Shown here: positions 45,156 to 53,897 of the stretch, piece by piece
How positions within the stretch are numbered: position 1 is the stretch's first letter
Layout of the letters: the number at the start of each line of letters is the position of its first letter
NCBI RefSeq assembly: GCF_900117415.1
Contig: NZ_FPEI01000006.1
Location: forward strand, 1,984,001-2,048,000
Length of the DNA stretch: 64,000 nt
Origin: Hyphomicrobium sp. CS1BSMeth3
GTDB taxonomy: Bacteria > Pseudomonadota > Alphaproteobacteria > Rhizobiales > Hyphomicrobiaceae
Direction of reading: 5' to 3'
The notes under the pieces: model-generated
What the model saw: only the letters and a program-made list of their open reading frames with translations
Told to the model about the DNA's origin: nothing
Databases searched by the model: none
Program-made: the position numbers and the translations under genes

Positions 45156-45977
45156 ATGAGACGACTGATGGGGGTTCTGGCAATCGGCGTTGTCGCCGCC
45201 TTGATGGGCAGCACGGCAGCCAAGGCCGACCAGCTCGCCGAGATCAAGAAGAAGGGGACTCTCATCGTCGGCGTGAAGACCGACTATCCGCCCTGGGGCA
45301 TGCGTGACGCCAGCGGCAATATCGTCGGCATGGAGCCGGACATGGCCGCCGACGTGGCAAAACGGCTCGGCGTCAAGCTGGAGCTGGTCTCGGTCGTCTC
45401 CTCGAACCGGATGCAGTTCCTGCAGCAGGGCAAGATCGACCTCATGATCGCGACCATGAGCGACACCCCGGAGCGTCGTAAGGTCGTCGGCATCGTCGAC
45501 CCGGTCTACTATGCCTCGGGCGTCGCGATCCTCGCCAACAAGAAGGCCAACATCAAGGGCGCGGGCGACCTCAAGGGCAAGCCGGTCTGCGCACTGCAGG
45601 GCGCATTCTACAACAACGAGCTGCAGTCGAAGTACACCGGCACCGACCTCGTGGCCTTCAAAGGCATTCCCGAAGCGGAGCAGGCGCTCCTCGACGGCCG
45701 CTGTGTCGGCTTCGTCTATGACGATGTCGTGCTGGTCTGGAAGAAGGCTCAGGACAAGAAGTGGGAAGCCTTCGACGTCGTCGCCCTCCCGGAGTGGAAG
45801 CCGGTGCCGTGGGGTCTCGCGGTCAAAACCGAGGAGCTGAGCGGCCCGTGGGGCAAGTTCATGGCTGAGACGACGAAGGATTGGCTGAAATCGGGCACGT
45901 TGCTCGCGCTCGAGAAAAAGTGGGTCGGCAGCAATACCCAATGGCTGATCGACGCAAGCGCGGCAGCCAAGAAGTAA
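45156..45977 (+). CDS. Polar amino-acid ABC transporter substrate-binding protein
   Basis: This is a 273-residue periplasmic binding protein of the glutamine/arginine (family 3) class. The signal peptide is MRRLMGVLAIGVVAALMGS to about AKADQ. GTLIVGVKTDYPPWGMRDAS and NIVGMEPDMAADVAKRLGVK are classic. DLMIATMSDTPERRKVVG contains the conserved Arg contacting the ligand carboxylate. ATG at 45156 follows GGGAGAC; the longer frame runs into the promoter region. Its operon ends with 2,2-dialkylglycine decarboxylase, so the ligand may be 2-aminoisobutyrate or a related amino acid. Confidence 0.93.
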   Translation: MRRLMGVLAIGVVAALMGSTAAKADQLAEIKKKGTLIVGVKTDYPPWGMRDASGNIVGMEPDMAADVAKRLGVKLELVSVVSSNRMQFLQQGKIDLMIATMSDTPERRKVVGIVDPVYYASGVAILANKKANIKGAGDLKGKPVCALQGAFYNNELQSKYTGTDLVAFKGIPEAEQALLDGRCVGFVYDDVVLVWKKAQDKKWEAFDVVALPEWKPVPWGLAVKTEELSGPWGKFMAETTKDWLKSGTLLALEKKWVGSNTQWLIDASAAAKK

Positions 45978-45987
45978 GCGACGAGAA

Positions 45988-46019
45988 CTGGGGCGGTGCA
46001 GGAAGGTGCGCCGCCCCAG
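45988..46019 (+). terminator. Hairpin between amino-acid binding-protein and permease genes
   Basis: A 12-pair stem (CTGGGGCGGTGC with GCGCCGCCCCAG, one G-U) and an 8-base loop are followed by CTTGCTT. It lies 11 bp after the binding-protein stop and 41 bp before the permease start, matching the arrangement in the other transporter operons. Confidence 0.7.
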
Positions 46020-46060
46020 CTTGCTTCGCCCCGACATACCCCTTCAGCCGCGAGCATTTA

Positions 46061-46807
46061 ATGGAAGGTCTTTGGGACTTCCTGCGCAGCCTGCATGACG
46101 CGTACGGCATCAATCTCGTCCACTTCTACGACACGTTTGAGCGCGGCCGGATGCTTCGCGGCATGTGGACGTCGATCAAGCTTGCGGCTGTTTGCATTGT
46201 CCTGAGCGTGCTCATCGGCATCCTCGGCGCGTGGCTGCAGGGCAGCCGCTTCAAGGTCCTCAAGGCGGTTGTCCAGGGCTACATCCAGTTCTTCCGCAAC
46301 ACGCCGCCGCTCGTACAGATGTACTTCTTCTACTTCGCGCTCGGGCCGCAGATGCCGCGCGTCGTCAACGAGTACGGCATCTCCCAGCCCATGCTCGGCA
46401 GTTTCGAGTGGGCGGTCATCTCGCTCTCGTTCTTTGCCGGCGCCTTCAATATCGAGATCTTCCGATCCGGCGTCGAAGCCGTGCAGCGGTCCACCGTGGA
46501 GGCGGCAGAATCGCTCGGCTTCAACCGCTGGCAGATCTATCGCTATGTGGTGCTGCCGCTCGCCGTGCGCGTGTGCCTGCCAGCGCTTAACAACAATCTC
46601 GTCAACCTGATCAAGACGACGACGCAGGCCTATGCGATCGCCGTGCCTGAGACGCTCTTCGTCGCGAGCCAGATCTGGTCGGACCGCATCAACGTCTTCG
46701 AGATGATGGTGACGCTGCTCACGTTCTACCTCCTGCTGGTCGGCATCTTCGTGTGGCTCATGACGCGGCTCGAGCGATCGCTGCGCGTTCCCGGGTTCGG
46801 CCAATGA
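46061..46807 (+). CDS. Polar amino-acid ABC transporter permease 1
   Basis: This 248-residue inner-membrane permease is of the HisMQ/GlnP class. It has TM segments around LAAVCIVLSVLIGILGAWLQ, the conserved QFFRNTPPLVQMYFFYFALG and the ABC-coupling loop EAAESLGFNRWQIYRYVVLP. ATG at 46061 has only a weak ribosome-binding site, and the frame is open further upstream. It overlaps the second permease gene by ATGA. Confidence 0.92.
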   Translation: MEGLWDFLRSLHDAYGINLVHFYDTFERGRMLRGMWTSIKLAAVCIVLSVLIGILGAWLQGSRFKVLKAVVQGYIQFFRNTPPLVQMYFFYFALGPQMPRVVNEYGISQPMLGSFEWAVISLSFFAGAFNIEIFRSGVEAVQRSTVEAAESLGFNRWQIYRYVVLPLAVRVCLPALNNNLVNLIKTTTQAYAIAVPETLFVASQIWSDRINVFEMMVTLLTFYLLLVGIFVWLMTRLERSLRVPGFGQ

Positions 46808-47685
46808 CAGCAACCCGAAACCACGCATCCGTGACGAGCGAGGGCGTTGCGCCGGCTCGTGGTGAAAGCGGCTATATGGCGGCCGCGTTCACGCCCAGGG
46901 TGCTCGCGGGCGCCTTCGGCCTCGTGGCTGTCGTCGTGCTCGCAGGCGAGGCCTGGGCGCAGCTCAATTCCGGCGCCGGACAGGCCGGCATCATGACCAC
47001 GCTCTGGAAATGGACGCCACTCATCCTCTTCGGACCCAAGGGCGAATTCGGCGGCTTCGTGCTCAACATCGTGGTGAGCTTTCTCGCCATGGCCATCGGC
47101 ACGATCAGCGGCCTTGTTCTCGGCCTCGGCCTGATCTCGAAGTTCGGCCCCGTGCGCTCCGTGGCTTGGGCCATCACGCAGTTCTTCCGCAACTCGCCAT
47201 GGCTCGTCCTCCTGTTCTTCGTGATGCTGCTGACGCCATTCCAGATCCGCATTCTCGGGCTTTCCATCCCGCTCCCTGCCTGGCTCAAGGCGACGGTCGG
47301 GCTCGCCCTGCCGATCATGGCGAACATCGCCGAGATCGTGCGCGGCGCCGTGAACTCGATCCCGACCGGCCAGTGGGAATCGGCCGAGAGCCTCGCCTTC
47401 TCGCGCCTGCAGACGCTCTGGCGCATCATCCTGCCGCAGTGCGTGAAGCGCATGATCCCGCCATGGATGAACTGGTACGCCATCCTCACCATGGCGACGC
47501 CGCTGATCTCCATTGTCGGGGTCAACGACGCCATGACGCTCACGCAGGACGCGCTCGCCTCCGAGCAGCGCACCGACCTGCTGATGCCGATGTACGCTTT
47601 GCTGCTGCTGTTCTTCTTCGTCTACTGCTATCCGATCGCGCGCTGGACCATACGGCTCGAGCGCAAGTACGCCGTCCGCATCTGA
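46804..47685 (+). CDS. Polar amino-acid ABC transporter permease 2
   Basis: The 293-residue HisMQ-class permease has an N-terminal extension of about 35 residues before the first TM. It contains QFFRNSPWLVLLFFVMLLTP, IVRGAVNSIPTGQWESAESL and a coupling loop ending LWRIILPQCVKRMIPPWMNW. It probably forms a heterodimer with permease 1. It ends 10 bp before the ATPase gene. Confidence 0.92.
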   Translation: MTATRNHASVTSEGVAPARGESGYMAAAFTPRVLAGAFGLVAVVVLAGEAWAQLNSGAGQAGIMTTLWKWTPLILFGPKGEFGGFVLNIVVSFLAMAIGTISGLVLGLGLISKFGPVRSVAWAITQFFRNSPWLVLLFFVMLLTPFQIRILGLSIPLPAWLKATVGLALPIMANIAEIVRGAVNSIPTGQWESAESLAFSRLQTLWRIILPQCVKRMIPPWMNWYAILTMATPLISIVGVNDAMTLTQDALASEQRTDLLMPMYALLLLFFFVYCYPIARWTIRLERKYAVRI

Positions 47686-47695
47686 GGTGAGCGCG

Positions 47696-48448
47696 ATGAC
47701 AAATGCCTGGACGCCGGATCAGCCCATCGTCAGCATCAAGGACGTGCACAAGTCATTCGGCCCCGTTGAGGTGCTGAAGGGCGTGAGCTTCAACGTGCGC
47801 AAGGGCGAGGTCGTGTGCATCATCGGCCCGTCCGGCTCCGGGAAGTCGACGCTGCTCCGGTGCATCAATGCCCTCGTGCCGATCGAAAAGGGCTCGATCA
47901 CGGTCGAGGGGCAGGAAGTCCACGACGCCGCGCTCGACAAGCTCGAGCTGCGCAAGAAGGTCGGGATGGTCTTCCAGTCCTACAACCTCTTCCCGCACAA
48001 GACGGCACTCGAGAACGTCATGATGGCGCCGATCCACGTGCTGAAGCGCCCGCGCGAGGAGGTCGAGGCGCAGGCGCGCCGGCTCATCAAGAAAGTGCGC
48101 CTCGAGGGCAAGGAGGATGCCTATCCCGGCGAGCTGTCGGGCGGACAGCAGCAGCGCGTCGCGATCGCGCGATCGCTCGCCATGAACCCGGATATCATGC
48201 TGTTCGATGAAGTGACCGCCGCGCTCGACCCGGAAACCGTCAAGGAAGTTCTCGTGACGATCCGCGAGCTCGCGGAAGAAGGCATGACGTGCATGCTGGT
48301 CACCCATGAAATGGGCTTCGCGCGCGAAGTTGGGGATCACATCTACTTCACGGATCGCGGTATCATCGTCGAGCACGGGCCGCCGGCGACGTTCTTCAGC
48401 AACGCCAGCGATCCGCGCACGCGCGCCTTCCTGAGCCAGATCCTCTGA
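47696..48448 (+). CDS. Polar amino-acid ABC transporter ATPase
   Basis: This is a 250-residue GlnQ/HisP-class ATPase. Walker A is GPSGSGKSTLLRCIN, the signature LSGGQQQRVAIARSLAMNPD, Walker B MLFDEVTAALDPE, and the switch His is in LVTHEMGFAREV. ATG at 47696 follows GAGGTGA; a GTG at 47687 is less likely. It lies 56 bp before the dialkylglycine decarboxylase gene. Confidence 0.94.
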   Translation: MTNAWTPDQPIVSIKDVHKSFGPVEVLKGVSFNVRKGEVVCIIGPSGSGKSTLLRCINALVPIEKGSITVEGQEVHDAALDKLELRKKVGMVFQSYNLFPHKTALENVMMAPIHVLKRPREEVEAQARRLIKKVRLEGKEDAYPGELSGGQQQRVAIARSLAMNPDIMLFDEVTAALDPETVKEVLVTIRELAEEGMTCMLVTHEMGFAREVGDHIYFTDRGIIVEHGPPATFFSNASDPRTRAFLSQIL

Positions 48449-48504
48449 CGTCGGGCGGCAGCAGCAACATTGCGGGCAAAGCTCGCCAACGCAGGAGATG
48501 AGCC

Positions 48505-49809
48505 ATGGCGCACGCGACAGCTTCCGAGGAGAAGGCGCTCTGGGAGCGCGCAAACCGCCATCTCGTGCGCTATGGCCACTACTTCCAGCCGGTGATCATC
48601 GACAAGGCGCAGGGCGCCTTCATGACGGCGACCGATGGCCGGCGCATTCTCGACTTCGCCTCCGGGCAGATGAGCACCATCCTCGGGCACAGCCATCCCG
48701 AGATCACGGCGGTGATCCGGGAGCAGGCTGGCGAGCTCGTTCACCTCTACAGCCAGCTTCTCTCGCGCCCGGTGATCGACCTTGCCGAGAAGCTCGCGGA
48801 GCTTGCGCCGGGCAAACTCGGAAGCGTGCTGCTGCTCTCGACGGGCGGCGAGTCCAACGAGGCCGCGCTGCGCATGGCCAAGACCGCGACGGGCCGCTAC
48901 GAGGTTCTCGCGCTCTCGCGCTCGTGGCACGGCGTGACGGGCGGGGCCTCGTCGGCCACGTTCTCGAGCAGCCGGCAAGGGTACGGTCCTGCGCTGCCCG
49001 GCTCCTTCGCGCTCCCGGCGCCGACGCCATATCGTCCGGTGTTCATGAAGGGCGATACCTACGACTGGGAAGCGGAGCTCGAGTACGGTTTCGAGCTGTT
49101 CGACCGCCAATCCACGGGTAGTCCGGCTGCCTTGATCCTCGAATCGATCCTTTCGAGCGGCGGCGTGATCGTGCCGCCGAAGGGCTATCTGAAGGCCGCC
49201 GCAGAGCGCGCAAGAAGGCGCGGAATGCTGGTCATCGTCGATGAGGCCCAGACCGGGCTCGGGCGTACGGGCCGCCTCTTCGATTGCGAGTACGACGATC
49301 TCGTCCCGGATTTCGTGACGCTCTCGAAAACGCTCGGCGCCGGTCTCGCCCTCTCGGCCGTGATCACGACGCCAGAGATCGAGCAGCAGTGCTTCGACAA
49401 GAAGTTCCACTTCTATACGACGCACGCATCCGACCCGCTGCCGGCGGCGGTCGGCCTGAAGGTCATCGAGATCATCCTTCGGGACCGGCTCGCGGATCGG
49501 GCGCGCGTCGCCGGCGAGCGGCTCAAGGCCGGCTTCGAGAGCCTGATGCAGCGCTATGAGGCGATCGGCGATGTGCGTGGGCGCGGGCTTCTCATGGGTG
49601 TGGAGCTGGTCAAGGACCGGCGCACGAAGGCACCCGATCCGGAGCTCGCCATGCGGATCATGAACCGCTGCCTCGAGCTTGGTCTCTCGACGAGCATGGT
49701 GCGCGGCGGCTGGGGCATTTTCCGCATTGCCCCACCGATCACGATCACCGACGAGGAAATCGATCTCGGTCTTTCGATCTTCGCGGACGCGTTCAAGTCG
49801 TGCACCTGA
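48505..49809 (+). CDS. dgdA: 2,2-dialkylglycine decarboxylase
   Basis: This 434-residue PLP enzyme of aminotransferase class III decarboxylates 2,2-dialkylglycines such as 2-aminoisobutyrate to a ketone and transfers the amino group to pyruvate. Residues I recall as active-site in the Burkholderia enzyme are present: Gln55 in FASGQMSTILGH, Trp141 in SWHGVTGGASSATFS, the LSSGG serine near 218, the PLP Asp246 in VDEAQTGLGRTG and the Schiff-base Lys275 in TLSKTLGAG. One pocket Met (after SWHG) is Val here. FYTTHASDPLPAAVGLKV is distinctive of the family. GGAGATGAGCC precedes the ATG. It ends inside a bidirectional hairpin. Confidence 0.92.
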   Translation: MAHATASEEKALWERANRHLVRYGHYFQPVIIDKAQGAFMTATDGRRILDFASGQMSTILGHSHPEITAVIREQAGELVHLYSQLLSRPVIDLAEKLAELAPGKLGSVLLLSTGGESNEAALRMAKTATGRYEVLALSRSWHGVTGGASSATFSSSRQGYGPALPGSFALPAPTPYRPVFMKGDTYDWEAELEYGFELFDRQSTGSPAALILESILSSGGVIVPPKGYLKAAAERARRRGMLVIVDEAQTGLGRTGRLFDCEYDDLVPDFVTLSKTLGAGLALSAVITTPEIEQQCFDKKFHFYTTHASDPLPAAVGLKVIEIILRDRLADRARVAGERLKAGFESLMQRYEAIGDVRGRGLLMGVELVKDRRTKAPDPELAMRIMNRCLELGLSTSMVRGGWGIFRIAPPITITDEEIDLGLSIFADAFKSCT

Positions 49810-49842
49810 CGCGCCCGCCCTGCGGGGCTGGCGTCGTCAGGT
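49804..49842. terminator. Bidirectional terminator holding both convergent stop codons
   Basis: A 39-base hairpin: outer stem ACCTGACG/CGTCAGGT (8 bp), then CGCC/GGCG, one mismatch and GCCC/GGGC around a TGCG loop, with a single extra T on the right. The dgdA stop (49807-49809) and the stop of the opposing permease gene (49837-49839) lie at mirror-image places in the outer stem. Confidence 0.7.
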
Positions 49843-51573
49843 ATTGCGCAGGCCGCTGCTACCGAAGCCCGGCAGGCGGTTGATGAAGATCACGACCGTG
49901 AAGGTGAGCACGAGCATCGACAGGCCGAGGATGGCGATGGCGCCGAGATCGCCGCTTTCCTTGAGATCGAAGATCAGCACCGACACCACCTTCGTCTCCG
50001 ACGTAAACAGCATGATCGCCGCCGACAGCTCTCTGACGGTAGACACGAAGATGAAGCACCAAGTGGCCAGCACGCTGGTGCGCAGGAGCGGCGCGGTGAC
50101 ATCGCGCAGGGAGCGCAGCCGCGTCGCTCCGAGGATCCGGCTCGCGTCCTCGAGCTCGGGATGCACGGCGCGGAATGCGGATTGGAGCTGCTGATAGGCC
50201 GCTGGCAGCTCGATGGTGATGTAGGCGATCAAAAGCACCCACAGCGTGCCATAGAGCACGAATGGCGGCCGCGTGTAGGCAAGGAAGAGCCCCACGCCGA
50301 GCACAATACCGGGGATGGCGATCGGTGCCGTCGCGAGAAAGCCGAGCACGCGATAGCCTGTGATCGCCTTACGCGCGGTCGCGTAGCTGATGACCAGCGC
50401 CAGAACCGTGCCGATCGTCGCCGAAGCCGCGCCGAGAATGAACGTGTTCTTCAGCGCGAGCTGCGTCGTCGAAAGCTCGAAGAATGTGAAGTGGAAGTTC
50501 TTCATGGTGAAGGTCGCCGACGTCACGAGGTTCGTCGCGATCGGCGAGAACGCCGCGTTGAGCAGCGCGAAATAGGGCAGGAACACGGGCAGCATCAGCA
50601 CGATGACGACGAACGCCATGGCCGGTACGACGAACCAGCCGAGCCGGATGAGCCGCGGTTCACCCGACTTGCCGCCGACAATGGAATAGCCCTTGCGGCC
50701 GAGGATCATCTGCTGGCCGCGCAGCAGCATGACGGTCAGGAACAGTAGCGGTAGCGACGCGGCGGCCGCGAGCTCCGGCTTGGGTGGATACTGGAACAGG
50801 CTCCAGATCTTGGTCGTCATGGTGTGGAAGCCGGCTGGCAGCGCGAGGATCGCCGGCGAGCCGAACAGGATCATGGCCTGCAGGAAGGCGACGAGCGCAC
50901 CCGCGAGCAGTGCCGGCAGCACGAGCGGGATCGTCACGCGGCGCGCCGTCGTCCACGTGCCAGCGCCGAGGATGGAGGAAGCGTCCTCCAGGTCGCCGGG
51001 AATGCGGTCGAGCGCGTTCGCGACCAGAACGAACACATAGGGAAACGTGTAGCAGGCGATGACGAAGATCAACCCAGGCATCGAATAGATGTTGAAGAGA
51101 TAGGCATCCATCTCCGCGCCGGTGAGAAAACGATACAGCTTGTTCAGCAGCCCGCTGTTGGGTGCGGCGAGGATTTCCCAGGCGATCGCACCGAGGAACG
51201 GCGGCGTCACGAACGAGGCCGTGACCAAGGCGCGGATGACCTTGGTCATGGGCATGTCCGTGCGCGCAACGAGCCAACCCATGGGGGCCGCGACCAGACA
51301 GCAGGCAACGCTGGAGCTGATTGCGACGATCATCGTCGTGATCAGCGGCTCGACGAGATCGGGATCGCTGAAAAGCGTGCGGAACTGCGCGAGCGTGAAC
51401 ACACGCTCCTTCGTTGCCGGATCGACCTCGCTGAGGCTGTACATGACCAGCCACGAGATCGGCAGGAGGATCAGGACGCAGAGCAGCGCCGCAAAGGTCA
51501 GCAGCACGGGGACCGAAAAATCGACCTTGAAGGTTCTACGGCCTTCTTTTTGCGCAGGCAGTGCGAGGGTCAT
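49837..51573 (-). CDS. ABC transporter permease, Fe3+/2-aminoethylphosphonate type, two-domain
   Basis: This 578-residue permease has two fused ModB-like halves and about 12 TM segments, as in FbpB/SfuB. Each half holds a coupling loop: LEDASSILGAGTWTTARRVT in the first and LEDASRILGATRLRSLRDVT in the second. It starts 85 bp after the first binding-protein gene, past a hairpin. The cargo is set by the binding proteins, which lack the iron-binding Tyr pair, so iron should not be assumed. Confidence 0.9.
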   Translation of the reverse strand: MTLALPAQKEGRRTFKVDFSVPVLLTFAALLCVLILLPISWLVMYSLSEVDPATKERVFTLAQFRTLFSDPDLVEPLITTMIVAISSSVACCLVAAPMGWLVARTDMPMTKVIRALVTASFVTPPFLGAIAWEILAAPNSGLLNKLYRFLTGAEMDAYLFNIYSMPGLIFVIACYTFPYVFVLVANALDRIPGDLEDASSILGAGTWTTARRVTIPLVLPALLAGALVAFLQAMILFGSPAILALPAGFHTMTTKIWSLFQYPPKPELAAAASLPLLFLTVMLLRGQQMILGRKGYSIVGGKSGEPRLIRLGWFVVPAMAFVVIVLMLPVFLPYFALLNAAFSPIATNLVTSATFTMKNFHFTFFELSTTQLALKNTFILGAASATIGTVLALVISYATARKAITGYRVLGFLATAPIAIPGIVLGVGLFLAYTRPPFVLYGTLWVLLIAYITIELPAAYQQLQSAFRAVHPELEDASRILGATRLRSLRDVTAPLLRTSVLATWCFIFVSTVRELSAAIMLFTSETKVVSVLIFDLKESGDLGAIAILGLSMLVLTFTVVIFINRLPGFGSSGLRNT

Positions 51574-51617
51574 GATTTCGTGGATCCGCTGGAAGCTTTA
51601 TGAAGGCGCGAAATTGC

Positions 51618-51644
51618 AGCGCGGACGCCGTGTGCGTCCGCGCT
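51618..51644 (-). terminator. Hairpin between binding-protein and two-domain permease genes
   Basis: An 11-bp perfect stem (AGCGCGGACGC with GCGTCCGCGCT) closes a 5-base loop, 14 bp after the binding-protein stop and 44 bp before the permease start. It is the fourth such hairpin in an equivalent position in this window. Confidence 0.7.
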
Positions 51645-51658
51645 TGGGGTGTCTCGTC

Positions 51659-52738
51659 CTAGACCTTGAACAGCGCCGAGTAGCGCTTCTTGATTTCCTC
51701 GGCCCCCTTCTCGATGGCCTCGGCGTCCTCTTTCATCAGCTTGATGTCGGCGAGCTTGCGCACGCCGGGCTTCTCGACGGTCTGGGCATGCGGTGAGTAT
51801 TGGCGCGCGAAGTCGACGATGATCTGCTGGCCCTCGCGGGAGTGCATCCAGTTCTGGAAGAGGCGGCCGGCATTGGGATTGGGCGCGCTCTTGAACACGA
51901 CACTCGGGCTCGTCGCGACGGGCGTACCCTCCTCCGGGTAGATGATGTCAACCGGATCGCCCTTTTCCTTGTACTGGATGATCAGATAGCCGGCGCCATC
52001 GACCATGATGGCGCGCTCGCCGAGCGCGATCTTCTTCGGCGTGTCGGTCGCCGACTGAACCTGCATGATCCGCTGCTTGGCAAGCTTCTCGAAATACTCC
52101 CAGCCGAGATCACGTGCCGTCTGATAGGTCGAATTCATGATGGTGCCGCTGTAGGCAGGATGTGCCTTCACCATCTTGCCGGCCCATTTGGGATCGAGGA
52201 GATCCGCAAAGCTCTTCGGCGCCTCCTCGGCCTTCACCAGATTGGTGTTGTAGCCGAGCGGAGAGACCAGCACGCGCGTGACGATCTGGAAGCCCTCGGG
52301 ATCGTAGTATTGCTTGGGATAGTGCTTCACCACCTCTTCCGGCAGGTAGGGCGCGAGCAAACCGTCGCGCTTCCAATGGATGACATGCGCGAGGTCGGAC
52401 GTGTTCGCGAGGTCGACGGCGTAGATCTTGCTCGAGAACTCCTGCGCAATGCGCGTGAACACGCGCTCGGCACCGGAACGCTCGACCCGCGCCGAAATGC
52501 CGGGAAAGCGCTGCTCGAACTCGCGGCCCAAGCGTTGGGCCAGAGTCAAGTCCATGGCCGTATAGAAGACGACCTTGCCTTCCTTCTTGGCAGCTTCGAT
52601 CAGCTCGGGCGTGATGGCTGCAGCAGCCGGCGCCTGCGCACGGGCAGGCTGCGCGAACAGTGCGCCGCTCATCCCCGCGGCGGCCAGCGCCGTCGTCCCC
52701 TTGAGGACGTCGCGGCGCGCAAACTTCTTCTCCGTCAT
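51659..52738 (-). CDS. ABC transporter substrate-binding protein, copy 1 of a tandem pair
   Basis: This is a 359-residue periplasmic binding protein of the FbpA/PhnS (family 1) class. The N-terminus has a twin-arginine-like signal (ARRDVLKGTTALAAAGMSG) and cleavage near PARAQAP. EGKVVFYTAMDLTLAQRL opens the mature fold. In place of the adjacent Tyr pair that binds Fe3+ in FbpA the sequence reads STYQTARDLGWEY, so the ligand is probably an organic anion. It is closely related to the next gene (shared YNTNLVKAEEAPKSFADLLD and FEKLAKQRIMQVQSATD), from which it is 10 bp away. Confidence 0.9.
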   Translation of the reverse strand: MTEKKFARRDVLKGTTALAAAGMSGALFAQPARAQAPAAAAITPELIEAAKKEGKVVFYTAMDLTLAQRLGREFEQRFPGISARVERSGAERVFTRIAQEFSSKIYAVDLANTSDLAHVIHWKRDGLLAPYLPEEVVKHYPKQYYDPEGFQIVTRVLVSPLGYNTNLVKAEEAPKSFADLLDPKWAGKMVKAHPAYSGTIMNSTYQTARDLGWEYFEKLAKQRIMQVQSATDTPKKIALGERAIMVDGAGYLIIQYKEKGDPVDIIYPEEGTPVATSPSVVFKSAPNPNAGRLFQNWMHSREGQQIIVDFARQYSPHAQTVEKPGVRKLADIKLMKEDAEAIEKGAEEIKKRYSALFKV

Positions 52739-52748
52739 GGTCGTGTCC

Positions 52749-53810
52749 TCACACCTTGAACAGTTGCGTGTAGCGCTTCTTGATCTCGTCGCCCTGCTTC
52801 TCGACGCCGGCCGGATCTTCCTTCATCAGCTTGATGTCCTTGAGCGGCTTGTGGCCGGCCTTTTCCTTGACCTGAGGATGCAGCGAGCGCAGGCCACCGA
52901 AGTCGACGATGAGCTGCTGGCACTCGAGGCTGAAGCAGAATGACTGGAAGAGCCGCGCCGCATTCGGGTTGGGCGCCGCCTTGAACACGGCATTCGGGCC
53001 GATCACCAGCGGAGTGCCCTCGGACGCGTAGATCGGCGCGATCGGTTGGCCCTGCTCCATCATCTGGAACACGATGTACTCGCTGCCGTCGGCCATGACG
53101 GCGCGCTCGCCGAGGCCGAGCTTCTTCGGCGGATCCGTCGCCGACTGCACCTGCATGATCCGCTGCTTGGCGAGCTTCTCGAAGTATTCCCAGCCGAGGT
53201 CGCGAGAGATCTGGAATGTCGCGGTCATGATCGTGCCGCTGTAGGAGGGGTGCGCCTTGACGATCTTGCCGGCCCATTTCGGATCGAGCAGGTCGGCGAA
53301 ACTCTTCGGCGCCTCCTCGGCCTTCACCAGATTGGTGTTGTAGGCCATGACGCTCAGCGTCGCGCGGAAGCTCGCGAATGTGCCGTCCGCATCGCGGTGC
53401 TCCGCTGCATAGTGCTTCGCCACGTCCTCGGGTACATACGGCGCGAGCAGGCCGTCGCGCTTCCACACGATCATGTGCGCCGCATCCGAGGAGTTCACCA
53501 CGTCGACCGCGTGGATCTTGCTGCTGTACTCCTGGCCGATGCGCTGAAACACCCGCTCGGCCCCCGAGCGCTCGACGCGGACGGAAATGCCGGGATACTT
53601 GGCTTCGAATGCCTTGCCGATCCGCTGCGCCATCGGCAGGTCGATCGATGTGTAGTAGACGACCTTGCCTTCTTTCTTCGCCGCCTGGATGAGCTCCTCG
53701 GTCACCGCCGAGGCCGGCGGCGCCTGAGCATGGAGCGGCGTCGCTGCGACGGCAGCCGCCAGAGCACCCGCGCCTTTGAGGACGTCACGTCTGTCGAGTA
53801 TGCGTGCCAT
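52749..53810 (-). CDS. ABC transporter substrate-binding protein, copy 2 of a tandem pair
   Basis: This 353-residue paralogue of copy 1 has a Tat-like signal (LDRRDVLKGAGALAAAVAAT) and mature start near AQAPPAS. The start at 53810 follows GAGGAAAC; a longer frame to 53897 lacks a site. It shares most of its length with copy 1 but differs in the ligand-contact region (TATFQISRDLGWEY; MADGSEYIVFQMMEQG), which suggests a related yet distinct ligand or affinity. It lies between the ATPase gene (87 bp upstream) and copy 1. Confidence 0.9.
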   Translation of the reverse strand: MARILDRRDVLKGAGALAAAVAATPLHAQAPPASAVTEELIQAAKKEGKVVYYTSIDLPMAQRIGKAFEAKYPGISVRVERSGAERVFQRIGQEYSSKIHAVDVVNSSDAAHMIVWKRDGLLAPYVPEDVAKHYAAEHRDADGTFASFRATLSVMAYNTNLVKAEEAPKSFADLLDPKWAGKIVKAHPSYSGTIMTATFQISRDLGWEYFEKLAKQRIMQVQSATDPPKKLGLGERAVMADGSEYIVFQMMEQGQPIAPIYASEGTPLVIGPNAVFKAAPNPNAARLFQSFCFSLECQQLIVDFGGLRSLHPQVKEKAGHKPLKDIKLMKEDPAGVEKQGDEIKKRYTQLFKV

Positions 53811-53897
53811 CGTTGTTTCCTCTCCAAAGTGATCGATGCCGCTTTGCGGTTCATCCGGTCGTCGCGTGCGACCCGTCTCCTGCCCGGTTGCGCGCAA

